A program made the position numbers and the translations under genes. From Marsupella aquatica (Eukaryota > Marchantiophyta), in NCBI GenBank assembly GCA_973895155.1, contig OZ316898.1, positions 8,928,001 through 8,992,000 on the forward strand: a stretch of 64,000 bases of DNA. The letters run 5' to 3'. Below are positions 36,098 to 48,171 of this stretch, in pieces; the first letter of the stretch is position 1, and each line of letters begins with the position of its first letter. The notes under the pieces were generated by a model that was not told the origin of the DNA, made no database searches, and saw nothing but the letters and a program-made list of their open reading frames with translations.

Positions 36098-39000
36098 CAG
36101 ATCTAACTTGATATATGTGTTGATTGTGGGGCCTAATATCAGGTCTTTGGGTGGTCCACATGGATAGATTGCAAGTCCCCCATCCCACCCCATCCGCCAT
36201 GAGTTCAGTTAGTCAGGACTACAGTAGATGCCCCCCACACCCACTCGGGTTTTAGTTGGACACTTCCTATTTTTGGTCCCCTTTCTGGTGTTGCCCTGTC
36301 AGTGGGCCACCCTGGTGCATGCTGTTTTTTGATAAAATTCTTGGATAAACTTCATGCATGCTGTCTTTCGGATTGAATTCGAAAAGATCTTTCAAGGCAA
36401 AAAGATCTTTCAATGCAAAAAGAGAGCGAGGTGTGAGATCTTTCGGGGCAAACCGAGAGTGAGGTGTGTTACCTAGGAGTTTCCTTCCTGAGTCGAGATT
36501 GACGGGCTTCCCAAAGTCATTGAATTCAGCAATCATTACAAAATTCCTGACCAGCGTGGGATTTCGTTGGCACGTAACAACGAATCCTACAGTTCTGCTG
36601 AACGATTCGTTTCCTACCATCAATCACACAAGTTCATGCAACATGTTTAGAACATATGTTTAGGAGTTCAAGGCGCATGAACATGTTTAGAACATATATT
36701 TCTCTCCTGATCCCGTCAGCAATCCTCCACAGTTTGTAGGAACAACAGATGGATCCTGAACAGGCCCAAAGATTACACTATAGAGGTCAGCAGTTGCCAA
36801 TCTACTGTAGTTGAAAACAAAAAATTACCCAAAAACCGAAGGAATCGTTCTCTGGATCACCTGCAGCTAGAGCAGCTGCACTGTGCCAAGATGCTCTTTC
36901 AAAGCTGAGCGGGATCTTTCAATATGTAACTCCAAAATCAACCCAAAAGAGTTTCAAAGCATGGTTTCCGATCCCAATTGACTGTCGTAGCGGCTCTAAG
37001 TAGTCCAAGTCATCAACCTCAACTCCAGCACAGTCGCCAAGATCGGGGCAGGCTCATTTTCCTCAGATTCTCATGACCGAGGGAAGTGGTAAACTGCGTT
37101 GCAACATCAAAAGAACCCTGGTTGTAGGTAGTGCAGAGCTTTACCTACATTTGTCAATATATCAAATTATATGTCGATCAGGATGAGACTTCAGCATTTC
37201 AAAAGCATTTTCCCTTGTCGTGAAAGTCCTCATCTCACACTAACTTCGACGAAATCTGCGACAATACAACGGTGCAGTGCTCTTTTATCCTTCAGTAGTA
37301 GCCAGCTAGGATAAGTCATGGACTCAAGATATGACGGCAGAGACGAAAAACAAACATGCTCAAGCCAATCATCGGTTAACAATTGATTACATATAAACCT
37401 TCAGTTCCTCGAAAATTCCTCCCGCCTTTTCGGCCTGCGCTGCACCTACAATCGATCGAAGACTACGATCAAGGGCAACTTTGCCAGTGGGAAGACCCTA
37501 TGTACACGGTACATCGCTATGGATATGAGGATCGCACAGAAACGAGATTCGGCATTGTAGAGGTCACTACGATCATCCCTTCGTTGTTGGACTGCTACAG
37601 CACGATTTCAAATCAAACGACGACTAATTCCTCCTGCAGAATCAATTGGACCATAGAACGAAGATGAGATTTGTGTCATGCGCTAGGCAAGGAATAATGT
37701 TAGGTGAAACACGTTTTATTTCGTTTGTCCAGGCAAGTCAATGAGTACTGTAGTTCCGGCCTCTTATATATCCTGTCGATCTATTTCTGAATGACATTAG
37801 CAGCAATAGCTTTAAGGCTCATGGGGAAAGTCAAATCTACGTCAAGGAAAACCTCCAGCACCGTTGTAGCTAGCTGAATAATATTGAGGTGTAAGTTTGC
37901 ATTAAACTGACATCAAAATGTCGATGCTAAATAGCCTCTCATATCCTACTTCAGACACACTGCCCAAGTGAAGGCTCGTTGTGATGGCCTCGTCCTGCTG
38001 AAATGAACGCGGTACATTCAAAGTCTAAGCAAAAGATTGACGTCATCTCAATTTATGAGGGCGGCGACCTCTTACTTCCCCGAACACACGACACACGATG
38101 CCAAGATGCTACGAGCGACTGATGAAAAGCTAGCTCCATCTCGCCTGCAGCCTTCAAACCTGCGCTTCTATGGACAGACTCAACAGCACTTCTTTTGATT
38201 TCCGTTCTCAGCAGCAAAAGATGTTCCAAACACAACATTTACGGCGTGGTAACGCGCTCGTTCCATCTTCATTGTGTGGCACCTTCTGGACTCGACACCA
38301 ATGGTATGCATTCCGAGGCGAGATCAGTTCAGTTACATTGTAATACTACGCATGACATATATCAATGTACAGAAAATGGTGAGCAGTCCGCAGGTTGCCC
38401 GAAAGAGGGGTACAGCCACAACACTCTAATGTGATTTCTGGACCCCATCTGTTCTATCTGGACCTAATCGAAGCAGAACCTGACTACATCAACCTCCTAG
38501 AGAATTTCTCGGCATGGTTCGCCAGTCCGTGCAGCATTAGACCAAGCTCTGACTAGTCTTCGTTCAGAACTGGTAAAGAAATCATGCTTTTCGGAGAAAG
38601 CCTTCTGATTAGTAATCCGACGAGTCACTGTATGAGACATTCTCTGACAGGGAATTCTCTCCCAAAGATCCGGTGCAATTAAAGGTTATGAAATATGCCA
38701 CCACGTCAACGCTTGAATGTCATGCACTGTTATCAAACACATTTCGTTTGGGAGTTTCTCTTCCAACGATCCGGTGCAATTAAAGGTTCTGAAAGTTGTA
38801 TCTACATCAACGCTTGAATGTCATGCGCAGTACGGTATCAAACACACTTCGTTCGAACAGCTTGGATTAAAATTATGCTTCATTCTATCCTTTCCTTAGC
38901 TTCTGGTAAACCCTAGATCAACTTAATGCTCCCCAGTTTTATTCGGGGCCATTATCTGCCCTCCCCAATGCATGTTGTTGGTTGTTAGCTCCACTTTGGT

Positions 39001-39272
39001 TTGTATTTTAGCCCCCTTCACTTTTTGCCATGCTCCATCTGTTGAAGGAGCTTAAGCCTTGGTGCTGCCCGCTTGTGAGGGTGAGCTTAAGATAGAGTGC
39101 TTACAAACTGATAAACTTGAACTTCATAGCAATAATCATGAGGTCCTCTTGCCATAAAACCATGAGTTTGCCAAAATACAAACTGGGACACAAAGCAAGA
39201 CTCTACCAAGGATGACTCTGTGAGCTAAAGTACCAGGCTCTGGTGGAACTCTTAGCTTTTGTGAACTTTGTT
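36098..39272. other. Non-coding stretch
   Basis: No conserved gene is recognisable. Small direct repeats occur at 36,380-36,450 (AAAAAGATCTTTCAA units) and 36,640-36,700 (ACATGTTTAGAACATAT twice), and a clear tandem duplication lies at 38,650-38,855. Confidence 0.5.
38650..38855. repeat. Tandem duplication, ~100-base unit
   Basis: Both units share GATCCGGTGCAATTAAAGGT, TCAACGCTTGAATGTCATGC and GTATCAAACACA-like blocks in the same order, with scattered differences. Confidence 0.85.
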
Positions 39273-39571
39273 AGCTGGGGTGTCTCATTCTACAATTCAT
39301 GTATACAAAGCATAGAGTTATTTTATTGGTTCTAGAATGAAACTTTTCATTCAAGTTTTTGGAAAAGATTAGGGTCTTTTTAAATCCAATTTTAAGAGTT
39401 ATAAGAAATTATGAGACATTCTTAAGTACTTTTTTTAGAATACTCCAACAATATTTCAAAATGATTAGGGGAAGTAAGGAATAAATACACTTTCTTCTTA
39501 CGTTTCAGGGTATCTGAGCCTTCAAAATATTGCACAAATATATGGGGGCCCCAACATGGTGAGACCCCCAA
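39273..39571 (+). mobile_element. MITE-like repeat, best-preserved member
   Basis: The left end reads CTGGGGTGTCTCATTC and the right end GGTGAGACCCCCAAG, which are imperfect inverted repeats. Between them lie TTTTATTGGTTCTAG, AGGGTCTTTTTAAATCCAAT and TTATAAG, shared with three other members in the window. There is no coding capacity. A target duplication is not obvious. Confidence 0.6.
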
Positions 39572-41835
39572 GTTTCTCAGTCATACAGCCATGACTCGGC
39601 CATGACTCGGCCATGACTCGACTGGAACAAAGTGCTGCCAAAAGGGCAGCTAGGACTCCGCAGGGAACAACTACTTGGCAGGACATAAACCGACTGAAAA
39701 CTCTATCAGCCAAAGCTTTGATATTAAAAGAAACCAAAGGCTCATAAGAGGTTAGTTGACCAAGTTAATTAATGTTGATGCTACTCAAAAAAAGCTTGCA
39801 CATGACTGTACAACATCCGACAAACACAAACAATCATCAATATTTTTTTTGAGACCATTTCTTTTACGGGTTCAAAATTGTGCTTAAATAGTCGTGATAA
39901 AGTTAAATTTTAGCAATGCTTTTGGCTCGCGTGCAATTGTATTAATTTTTATCACGGCTTACTTGCAGTCGGCTCAGTATGGAGGACCTGATGTATGTTG
40001 AAAGTAACCATTCAGTGGGTGGGATTTGGATTTCTGTCATGGCGGAACCTTTAAATTATGCAAACCTTTGTTGTTCTGTTATGTGGGAACCTTTAAATTA
40101 TGCAAACCTTTGTTTTTCCGTTCTCGTTGTATGCTCGAAGAAACTAAAAGTCGCTTTCAAATCGAAATCAAAGAGTGTGTATGCTTGTGAATTCCCTTCG
40201 TTCAAATTAAGTTTCAGTTGGCAGTAATTGGCGTCCAATTGTGGAACTTCACGGAGTGAGATCCAGAACGAGACTCATCCATTCCGCAGACAGTAATAAA
40301 ATTGAGCCACTGGGTTTCAAGTCTCTGAAACTTTTCAATCTACACAGTTTGTGGATTCAATTATGAAGTTGTGAAGATTCTTTAGAACCTTTCTTCAATC
40401 TACACAATTTGTGGACCTCAAAAATGTTCACATGAAAAGAACCAAGTTCAAGTAGTTCACCAGTAACATGTAGCACATTAGTCGGTCACAGTAATTGAGA
40501 TTCACCAGAATTTAATATCAAATTTATGTTCTGAACACCACAGTAGGAACGTTGTCTGTCAAGATTTCATTAGGCCGTGAAGATTGACCGGTAACCTGAT
40601 ACCAAATAGACATGCTCCAATGAGTCAGCCAGGAATCGCAAACTGAAAATAGAAACAAGCTGGCTACTTTATAAAGATTACATATGGAAGTTTATTATTT
40701 TCTAGACTCTTGAGTTGCGGGATTGTCATGATCAAAAGTCATCAATGAAGCTCACTGATTGCTATAATGATAGCCAGTCTTTAGGACCCAGAAGAGAAAG
40801 AGATTCTGAAGATGCAATCCCGCTTCCAAGCCGATCTTCTTTGATTTCCAGCACATAGATACGGAGATTGCTACATAGTTCACCCATATGCGTACACTTT
40901 TGATGTCTGCGGGGATCTCTATATGAAGTGCCCGGACATCACATGCATTCCTGTTTTCAAGGTTTCTTCTGTCTGTAGCCTCACAGAAATTTCCTAGCCT
41001 ATCACCAAGTCTCCAATATAACTTCAAACAAAAAAGCACCACGAGTATGAGGCACAAAGTGACCTCTGTACTTTGAGCTTGCCCATTAGACAGGATAAAC
41101 TTGTGAACTCAAAGTTAATGGAAGTCCCTCCTGGACACGCAAAGAACAGGAATTCAGATGGAACTTCTATTTAAACTATGTGAGTTTACGGCTGACCTCG
41201 TTGACAGCTTGACAAGTGAGACTAGTTTAGCTAGCCTTCAACCAGCAAACAATAATCACCGAACCAACTATAACTAAACGACCTATCGCTGAACGAGACA
41301 TGACGAATTCATTGCTATCTCAGCTCTTGTCCTTTTAATGCGTCATATCAAAATAAGCACCTTTTACAGCAAATCATTAGAGAAAACTCTCAACTGAGAA
41401 ATGTGGCCAGTATGACCATTAAACATTCTTGACATAGTTCTTTTGTATATAAGTACTCCCAAAAATGAGTGTCAGAATCTGGAGCTCGCCATCCCCAATG
41501 CCCCCCTTCATCTTCTTGGTGGTCCTTTTGATCCTCCCAGAGTAGGTTTGCAGGTCTGTAAAGACCCTCAAAATGACTCTAAAAACAGGTATCTACATCA
41601 TCGGAGTTCTCCACCTTGTCACACATTTTTTAAGTCTGTAGTATACCTCTTGCTGCCTCTTCCTGATACACAGAGTGACCGATACTCGTACTTTCATTCT
41701 CTTTGACTTCCTGAGGTTCATCAATTCCAACTCCCTATCCAGATTGTGCAGTTTTGATGAGGTTGCCATCAGGACTCGGAAGCCTGTTCCTGCCCTCCTT
41801 AAAGACTGGCCTGCACTGAGCAATTTCCATCAAGT

Positions 41836-42096
41836 CTAGACTGAGCTAGACTCTTCCCATGCGCCATTGAGGTCCAGTCCGTAGTCACTGCCTAATGTTC
41901 GTACGCTTGTCAATTCACAACTTAGGGAAACCGGCTGCATGCAAGCTGGAGGAAGAATGCCTTCCTGGAACATCCTGTTCGTCCATGCCTTCCCATCTCC
42001 TTGCCAAAGACCTCCATCACTCCATTTTTTGTGCTCCAGCCAATTTATCAATGCATCTTTAATCTTGGAGATTTCAAAGGATTCCCGTGGTTGCAC
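41836..42096 (-). CDS. Hypothetical open frame, possible exon
   Basis: An 86-codon frame begins GTG right after a plausible 3' splice site (CACACTAG). The peptide is protein-like (tryptophan-rich, with ALINWLEHKKW and GLWQGDGKAWTNRMF) but I do not recognise a family. It lacks an ATG of its own and ends at 41,836. The frame at 42,505-42,720 could be an upstream exon, but the best-looking donors do not give a sure match of phase. It could equally be chance or a gene relic. Confidence 0.2.
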   Translation of the reverse strand: MQPRESFEISKIKDALINWLEHKKWSDGGLWQGDGKAWTNRMFQEGILPPACMQPVSLSCELTSVRTLGSDYGLDLNGAWEESSSV

Positions 42097-42504
42097 CTAG
42101 TGTGGCGTCGTTAGAAATATGGCAAATGATACTACTGTAAATGATCCATGCATGTTGACACTTTAGATTCACCTAATGGCGTGGATGAGCATCGATCTAC
42201 TGAATTTTCTGTCCCCCATTCAGATCAGAAAAGGGTACTCCAGCCACTTTGTAATACTCTCTAAAACTTAGCTGATGAAGTGACGATCTTTCCCTTTGTG
42301 TACATAACAAAGAACCCTTGGAACGATATCTATGAGCAATAGCTATTGAAATCTATCGACCCAGGTCTCGTTCTTCACATTGTACAACAGAAAACCATCA
42401 CTGAGCAAACTAGTAGTCAACTACCTCTCGCCATAAATGTACGCGGAGCTTCTTAGCGATTCATTAATCGTCGAAATAGGAGAGGGGCACAGCAGCTATT
42501 TGCT

Positions 42505-42720
42505 TCACCCCTCCCCGTCAGGGTACCGTGTGCCGTGGCTTATGAGAAAGGTCTTGTATCTTGGCGTCACAGGACCGGTCTGACTACTAGAGGCATCAAG
42601 GTGTCCACTTCGCGGCGTTTGGATTGGTAAAGGAACGTACGCGACTGCCAGTGGCAGTAGTAGGCCCATCGATCCGGTGGGATTGTCGCCATAGCCGGAC
42701 CCTGTCCTATCCCCGTTCAT
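42505..42720 (-). CDS. Hypothetical small open frame
   Basis: A 71-codon ATG-initiated frame in locally GC-rich DNA, rich in Gly, Pro, Ser and Thr. No domain or signal peptide is convincing. Its only support is composition unlike its AT-richer surroundings and its position upstream of the frame at 41,836-42,096 on the same strand. Confidence 0.18.
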   Translation of the reverse strand: MNGDRTGSGYGDNPTGSMGLLLPLAVAYVPLPIQTPRSGHLDASSSQTGPVTPRYKTFLISHGTRYPDGEG

Positions 42721-44748
42721 GGGTGCATTGAAAGCTTTCAGTTTACAGAGGTAGTTTTTTTTTTTCTCGTGAGACGAAGAGATTCATCGAGAAGCTACCT
42801 TATGTCCTCTTCTTTTTGTTTTCCTGATTCTAAAAGAGACGTAGGGGTGACGTTGTTCCGGTTTCTTGGATAATTGCCTCTCATGGACGATTTCCTGGTG
42901 GTCCGCAATTCGAAAAATCGAGTTCACCGATTTCGGGAACAGGGGATGTCATTTGATGGTGTGCGCATCAAGCTAACTGCTGTTTAGGTTTTCTCCTTGA
43001 TTATTTCCCGCACAAGATTTAGGATGTTGTCGAATCGTTGACTCCGCGATATTTCGTAACAGGGCTTATGTACAATGGCAGTACCGTGATCCAGACTCTT
43101 CTTGTATCCTCATGCACAAAGGTGTATTTCATTTGCGAATTTAGGGTAGAATCTTAGAATTCCGCTCGGAGACATTGTTATTCCATACCTCATAACCAGT
43201 CTAGTCCATGTTTAGGCAGTAGATTCATCCAGGTCTCCAAATCCTCGAAAAGCGGCTGAAGATACTGTTGTAATCTACGATTCACGATTCAAGCAACTAC
43301 CGAGATTGACATCGGAGAGGAATTTCGGTTCATTCACTGAGCCTTTGCTTGGGGTTATTGTCAATGCTAGCCGTGGAATCCTCAGTTACTTCAGCGGTGT
43401 CCTGACTGGACTTGCAATTGGGAATCCAAGCGTCCCGATGACTTGCAAAAAGGCAACTTTCGGTTACAATTGTTAGCATTCAACTAGATAATCATACAAC
43501 TCTTGTAGTCTAAGTTGTAAGTCTCGCCTCTGTTTCGCATCTGCGATCAAATACACTTGCAAGATCAGTCACTCGGTATCCTGGTCGGTTCAAACTAGAA
43601 CACAATCTCCATTGTAACAGGGAATTTTTGTTGAGAGTTATTGTATTGCTCGGGCAAGCAGTTAAAGCAGTCAACTTTCTTGTCCATCCATGCTCTAACT
43701 TCTTTTCTTTATGAAACTTAATCGAATGACTCTTTCGAAGATTGTTGACGCTATTTTATCGACGAAACTACAGATATCTAGCCCAGTGTAAGTTCAGCAT
43801 TGGGTTTTGAGCTCCACAAAAGGTGCTGACTGCAAAACCTTTTTTTGGCAAGTACTCCACAAAAGGTGCTAATGTTCCACCTTTTATGGTGAGTAATGAG
43901 ACATGGAATGAGTCTTTTATAGTGGCAGGTGTGGTTTAAGTGCTATCGACTGGGTGACCGATCCACAGCCTTTGAACAATAGCACAGGTCGGTGACACCC
44001 TTCGCTTGAATCGCTGAAGGCGCCCCCTCCAGATTCTTGCCAGCCACCGTAGTTAGGAGATACGAAATTAGACAACAGGCCAAACAATATTCGAGAATTC
44101 ATCCTAACTTTCCAGGTCCCTGACCACCAAACTTGAGGGTGACGCTGCTGAATTCCTCGCCACTTCTCTTCAACATCTAGTCTTTAGAAATCCAATTTCA
44201 GCGGACGACGCCCCGACAACGTGATTCTGGAATGGTCTGGTAGGTTTTTTCTTTCCTTAGAAGTCATTTTGCGACTTCTTTCGTAATCTCCCGAATGTAG
44301 GCAAGCAATCTGCTGTAAGCCTCTAGGCCCCTCAACTTTGCAGTAATCCATAATCCACCCACTTTGCTCCGAAACGGAAGCTTGCTGGTAGATCAACTAA
44401 CCATATCCTCGAGGAATTCTCACCACGCAGCTTCGGAGGAGGACTAGAACCATCCAGTATCAGGAAAGCCTGGCCGGCCGATATTCTGCTACCTTGAGCT
44501 TTACGCTGTAAGCTCTGTATTGATTCTCCTTTATCTCGGGGATTCACGGCCAGATGCGGGTGAACAGTATGGGCAGTCTCTTAACTTGTGCTCTTTTGTG
44601 ATAGCCGTGCCTCTATACTGCGAGCGTGCAATATACTCGGAAGGACGTACATACTAATCAGAGGAGGAAGCTTCGGAGTCAAGCAAACGCAACCTCCCTC
44701 GAAACACAGACACACGGCATAGGAAGGGACCCACCGCCCTCACTCGGA

Positions 44749-44757
44749 CTATATAAC
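44749..44757 (+). promoter_or_regulatory. Candidate TATA box of NBR1
   Basis: CTATATAAC stands about 270 bases before the NBR1 start codon, a plausible distance for a plant 5' UTR of about 240 bases. No other TATA-like element is closer. Confidence 0.4.
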
Positions 44758-45019
44758 CCCAACGCTCCGTGCCATCGCCTCAGTCTGCTAAGCAGTCTGG
44801 AATGTCCGCCTTTCAGAATTCTGTTTCCTTCGTTTAGGTACGAGCATACGCGCGGATCACTGGAACGCGCCAGCCTTAGTTTCGTTTCGTCAGTGGATTA
44901 TACAGAACCACATCAGGAGCGGATTACCTGAACGCTTCAATCTACACAGCTTTGAGGAACGGCGGGAACCTCGAAACCACTTAGATAAGTTTGCTCGCGA
45001 TCAATTGAATAATCGCATC

Positions 45020-48000
45020 ATGGCGTACGTTCTGAAGGTCAGTTTCTTTCCCCTGCTATCGATTGCTTCACACTTCACTTCGGGTCAGTTGGTAGCACCT
45101 GATATTGGTAGGAAAGGGCGGAAGTGAAGTTTTGTCATGTCGGAACCTTCGAATTCAGTTGTTTCGACCTCTGTTCTATCTTCCTCGATCCGTATGTTCA
45201 GAAGTTAGTGTGCTTGTGAATTTTCCTTTGGTCATATCATGTTTCAGATGTGCGCGGTGCTTCAAGCCCAAGTTGGCAATAGTTGGTGTGCCACGCAACT
45301 AAGAAATTCCGTGTCGTGAAATCCTGACATGCACTGATTAGCTATGACTTCGAATACTGAATGTTTTCCAATTTTGTTCGATTGCAGATCAAGTACGAGA
45401 ACAATGTTCGTCGCCTAACTGTACAGAAGAATGAATTCGGGAGCGAATCGTTCACGTTCGCTCACCTTGAGGGGCGGATTCGTGATCTCTTCCAGCTACC
45501 GGCCGCTGCTCCGTTGGCGGTGACGTACACCGACGAGGAGAACGATGTCGTCACCATGGGAAATGATCAGGACTTGAAGGATGCTCTCATTCAGCAGGGT
45601 CTCAATCCTCTACGAATTCATGTGACGCTCTCGAAAACAGAGAGCAATGATAAGGCAAACACCGGGGAGGCCTCAGAGTCGGATAGTACTGCCCTTGCTT
45701 TAAGCCGGGTGCTGCGGACGCTTTGTTCAACTCCAGATGCCGTCGGAGAGACTGCGAAGCACGCTTTTCAGCCTTACGAGGCATTGTTGGAAGGCATGAA
45801 ATCCCCTGGCCAGATACCTTGTCTGCTGGAAAATCTGTTGCAGACACTTGCCGCACAATTCACATCTGCTGTGAAAAATGGAGCCACCGTGGCTGCAGCA
45901 GCTGCTCCTACTGTTCCTGGTACTTCTGAGGTTGGTTCAGGTGCTGTTCCAGGCCTTCCAGCCATTCCAGCCCTTCCGGAGATTAGACAAGGACCTCAAT
46001 TTTGCCCCTTCGTTGGTGGACCTCCTTCCATGTTCCATGCTCCCACCTCTGAGCATGACGGGTCCTTCACCGTCCATCACGGTGTCACCTGCGACGTTTG
46101 TGGAGTTGCTCCAATTGTGGGGAATCGGTGGAAGTCGAAAGAGTGAGTCATTTAAATCTTTTGGCCAAGAAGCTTTTGAAATTTCTGTAGCGTTTTTCTT
46201 CCGTTGCAATTACTTCGTGGTCCTGATGAGAGAATTCTGATTGTTTCTAAATACATACATACGTTTAGAAATTTCGTTGTCAACGTGCCGAACATGGTCA
46301 ATGAACAAAGGATCGATATGACATACACTTGATTCTTTTTAGACATTACTGCCCTATTCTTTGATTGTTTGCAACTGGTGACTTTGTCCGTGTTTGCCTC
46401 GGTGCAGTGAGTAGGATGATTAGGAAGTTGACGTACAGAACGCTGATGTTGCTACGCTTTCCTCGTGTTCACAGGAAGTTTGACTACGATCTCTGCCACA
46501 CTTGTTACGAGAAACACGGGAGCGAGAATGACTACACCAAGATTGATCAACCCAAGTTCCGTCCACGCCATATGCATGGACCGGCCAGGATGGGACATCA
46601 TTTCCATCCAATGGGAGGTGCATTCCCACATTCACTCCCCGTTCCTTCGTTCTTGCCCATGCATGGTCCGGGTCCTTTCCTTGGGGGCAGATCTTGTGGT
46701 GGGCGTGGACCCTCCGGCCCACCTGGGCGTCACCACTGCAGCCCCATGATGGGACCCTGCATGAGCGGGGCGGACAAGCTTTATGCTCGGTTTGTCTGCG
46801 ATGTTACCGTTTTCGATGGAACTGAAGTTGCCCCTGGAACTCAATTCGTCAAGATCTGGCGTCTCCGAAACAGTGGCACAATTCCATGGCCTGTCAACAC
46901 CAGTCTCGTGTTTGTAGGAGGCGACGTGCTCGGTCTTCTGTCTACGGTACCGCTAGAAATTCCTGAGCAGGGTTTAGCACCAGAAGGGGAGATGGAGATG
47001 TCGGTGGACATGGTAGCACCAGAGAAACCTGGCCGTTACGTCTCTCACTGGCGTCTGGCTTCCCCTGCTGGTCCCAAGTTTGGACAACGCTTGTCGGTTA
47101 TTATCCAGGTACTTCCCACAGCTGCATTATAGAACAGTAGTAGATCGGAGACGCAATTGGGGCTAGATCAGCAAATATGGAACTTGGAATTCTGCTGTGA
47201 TGCTCCATCCTATTGATAGGAACTGAGTCGAGCTAAATCATGTGTTGAGTATTAGTTTGTAAACAGAGATGTTAACTGACTTTGTTTCATCTGGGAATTC
47301 GCAGGTCGTACCTAAAGCAACTCTCGATGCGGTCGCTGTCGAATTGGACCCACATGGTTTTGGAGGCACTTCACAGGTTGCTCCTGACCAGGAACCCGAG
47401 TTCTTTGTAGCCAGTTCCTCTCAGACCCCTGCAGAGCCTGCCGGCGAAGGAGAGGTAGTGAACGCGCTGTCAGACCTGCTTATCTCATCTCGTGGGATCG
47501 TGGACGACGCCAGCAGCGCTCGATATGTTGGTGAGTCTGATCTTTTGAAGAGGGTGGAGGATGACCTTTCGAAGCTTTTGGAAGAAACGAACGAGGAGTC
47601 GCTCGAGAAGGATATCGCTTCAGCACAGAGCTCCTATGATGGGGGAGAATTAATCTCCCTGGTTGGCAATCCTGCTGTGGATGCTGCGATTACGCCTGGC
47701 AAAGTTACAGAAGTAGCAAGTGGAGAGAAAGAGGCGGTTCCCAATGTCTCTGAAACTTCTCCAGCAGTGGAGCAGAAGATTACATACCCCGTGCTCGAGT
47801 TCACGGAAGAAAAGGTTCCCATCCCTTATCCAGTGGTCGATACTGGATTGACCGTCGAACCGGTCGTGGGAGAAGACTTGTCCACAACGAAGGCGTTACT
47901 TGCCAAGTTAGAGGCCATGGGTTTCACTGACTCCAAGCTCAATGCAGAGCTGTTGGAGAAAAATGAGTTCGACTTGCGCAAGACACTCGACGACTTGTGC

Positions 48001-48171
48001 GCTGCCGAAGAGTGGGATCCCATCCTCGAGGAATTGGAGGAGATGGGATTTTACGACACCGTCATGAACCGGCGTCTGATGTTCAAGAACAATGGCAGTG
48101 TGAAGCGCGTGGTGAAAGAACTGGTGCAGATGTACAGAGACATCCAGGGAAAGCGTGAGAAGGTCGAGTAG
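45020..48171 (+). CDS. NBR1: NBR1 selective-autophagy cargo receptor, four exons
   Basis: Exons 45020-45037, 45388-46142, 46475-47108 and 47305-48171 join in matching phases to 757 residues. NBR1 links ubiquitylated cargo to ATG8 on the growing autophagosome. Domains in order: a PB1 domain (about 2-90, with the basic VLKIKY...RRL end and the acidic DEEND...NDQDLKDA loop, so both oligomerisation faces are present); a ZZ zinc finger (about 240-280, CDVC...CHTC); a four-tryptophan FW domain (about 355-468, with IWRLRNSGTIPWP and HWRL); and two UBA domains at the C-terminus (about 663-702 and 709-745). The ATG8-interacting motif WDPI (706-709) sits between the UBAs, as in Arabidopsis NBR1. The first exon codes only six residues (MAYVLK). 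Everything needed looks present; only the Gly/Pro/His-rich stretch after the ZZ finger is unremarkable filler. Confidence 0.95.

Larger units (their letters stand above)
39572..45019. other. Non-coding stretch up to NBR1, with two weak minus-strand open frames
   Basis: An 11-base unit (CCATGACTCGG) is repeated three times near 39,585-39,620 and a 42-base tandem unit lies at 40,045-40,125. Apart from the weak candidates at 41,836-42,096 and 42,505-42,720, no open frame looks real. The NBR1 promoter occupies the last few hundred bases. Confidence 0.5.
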
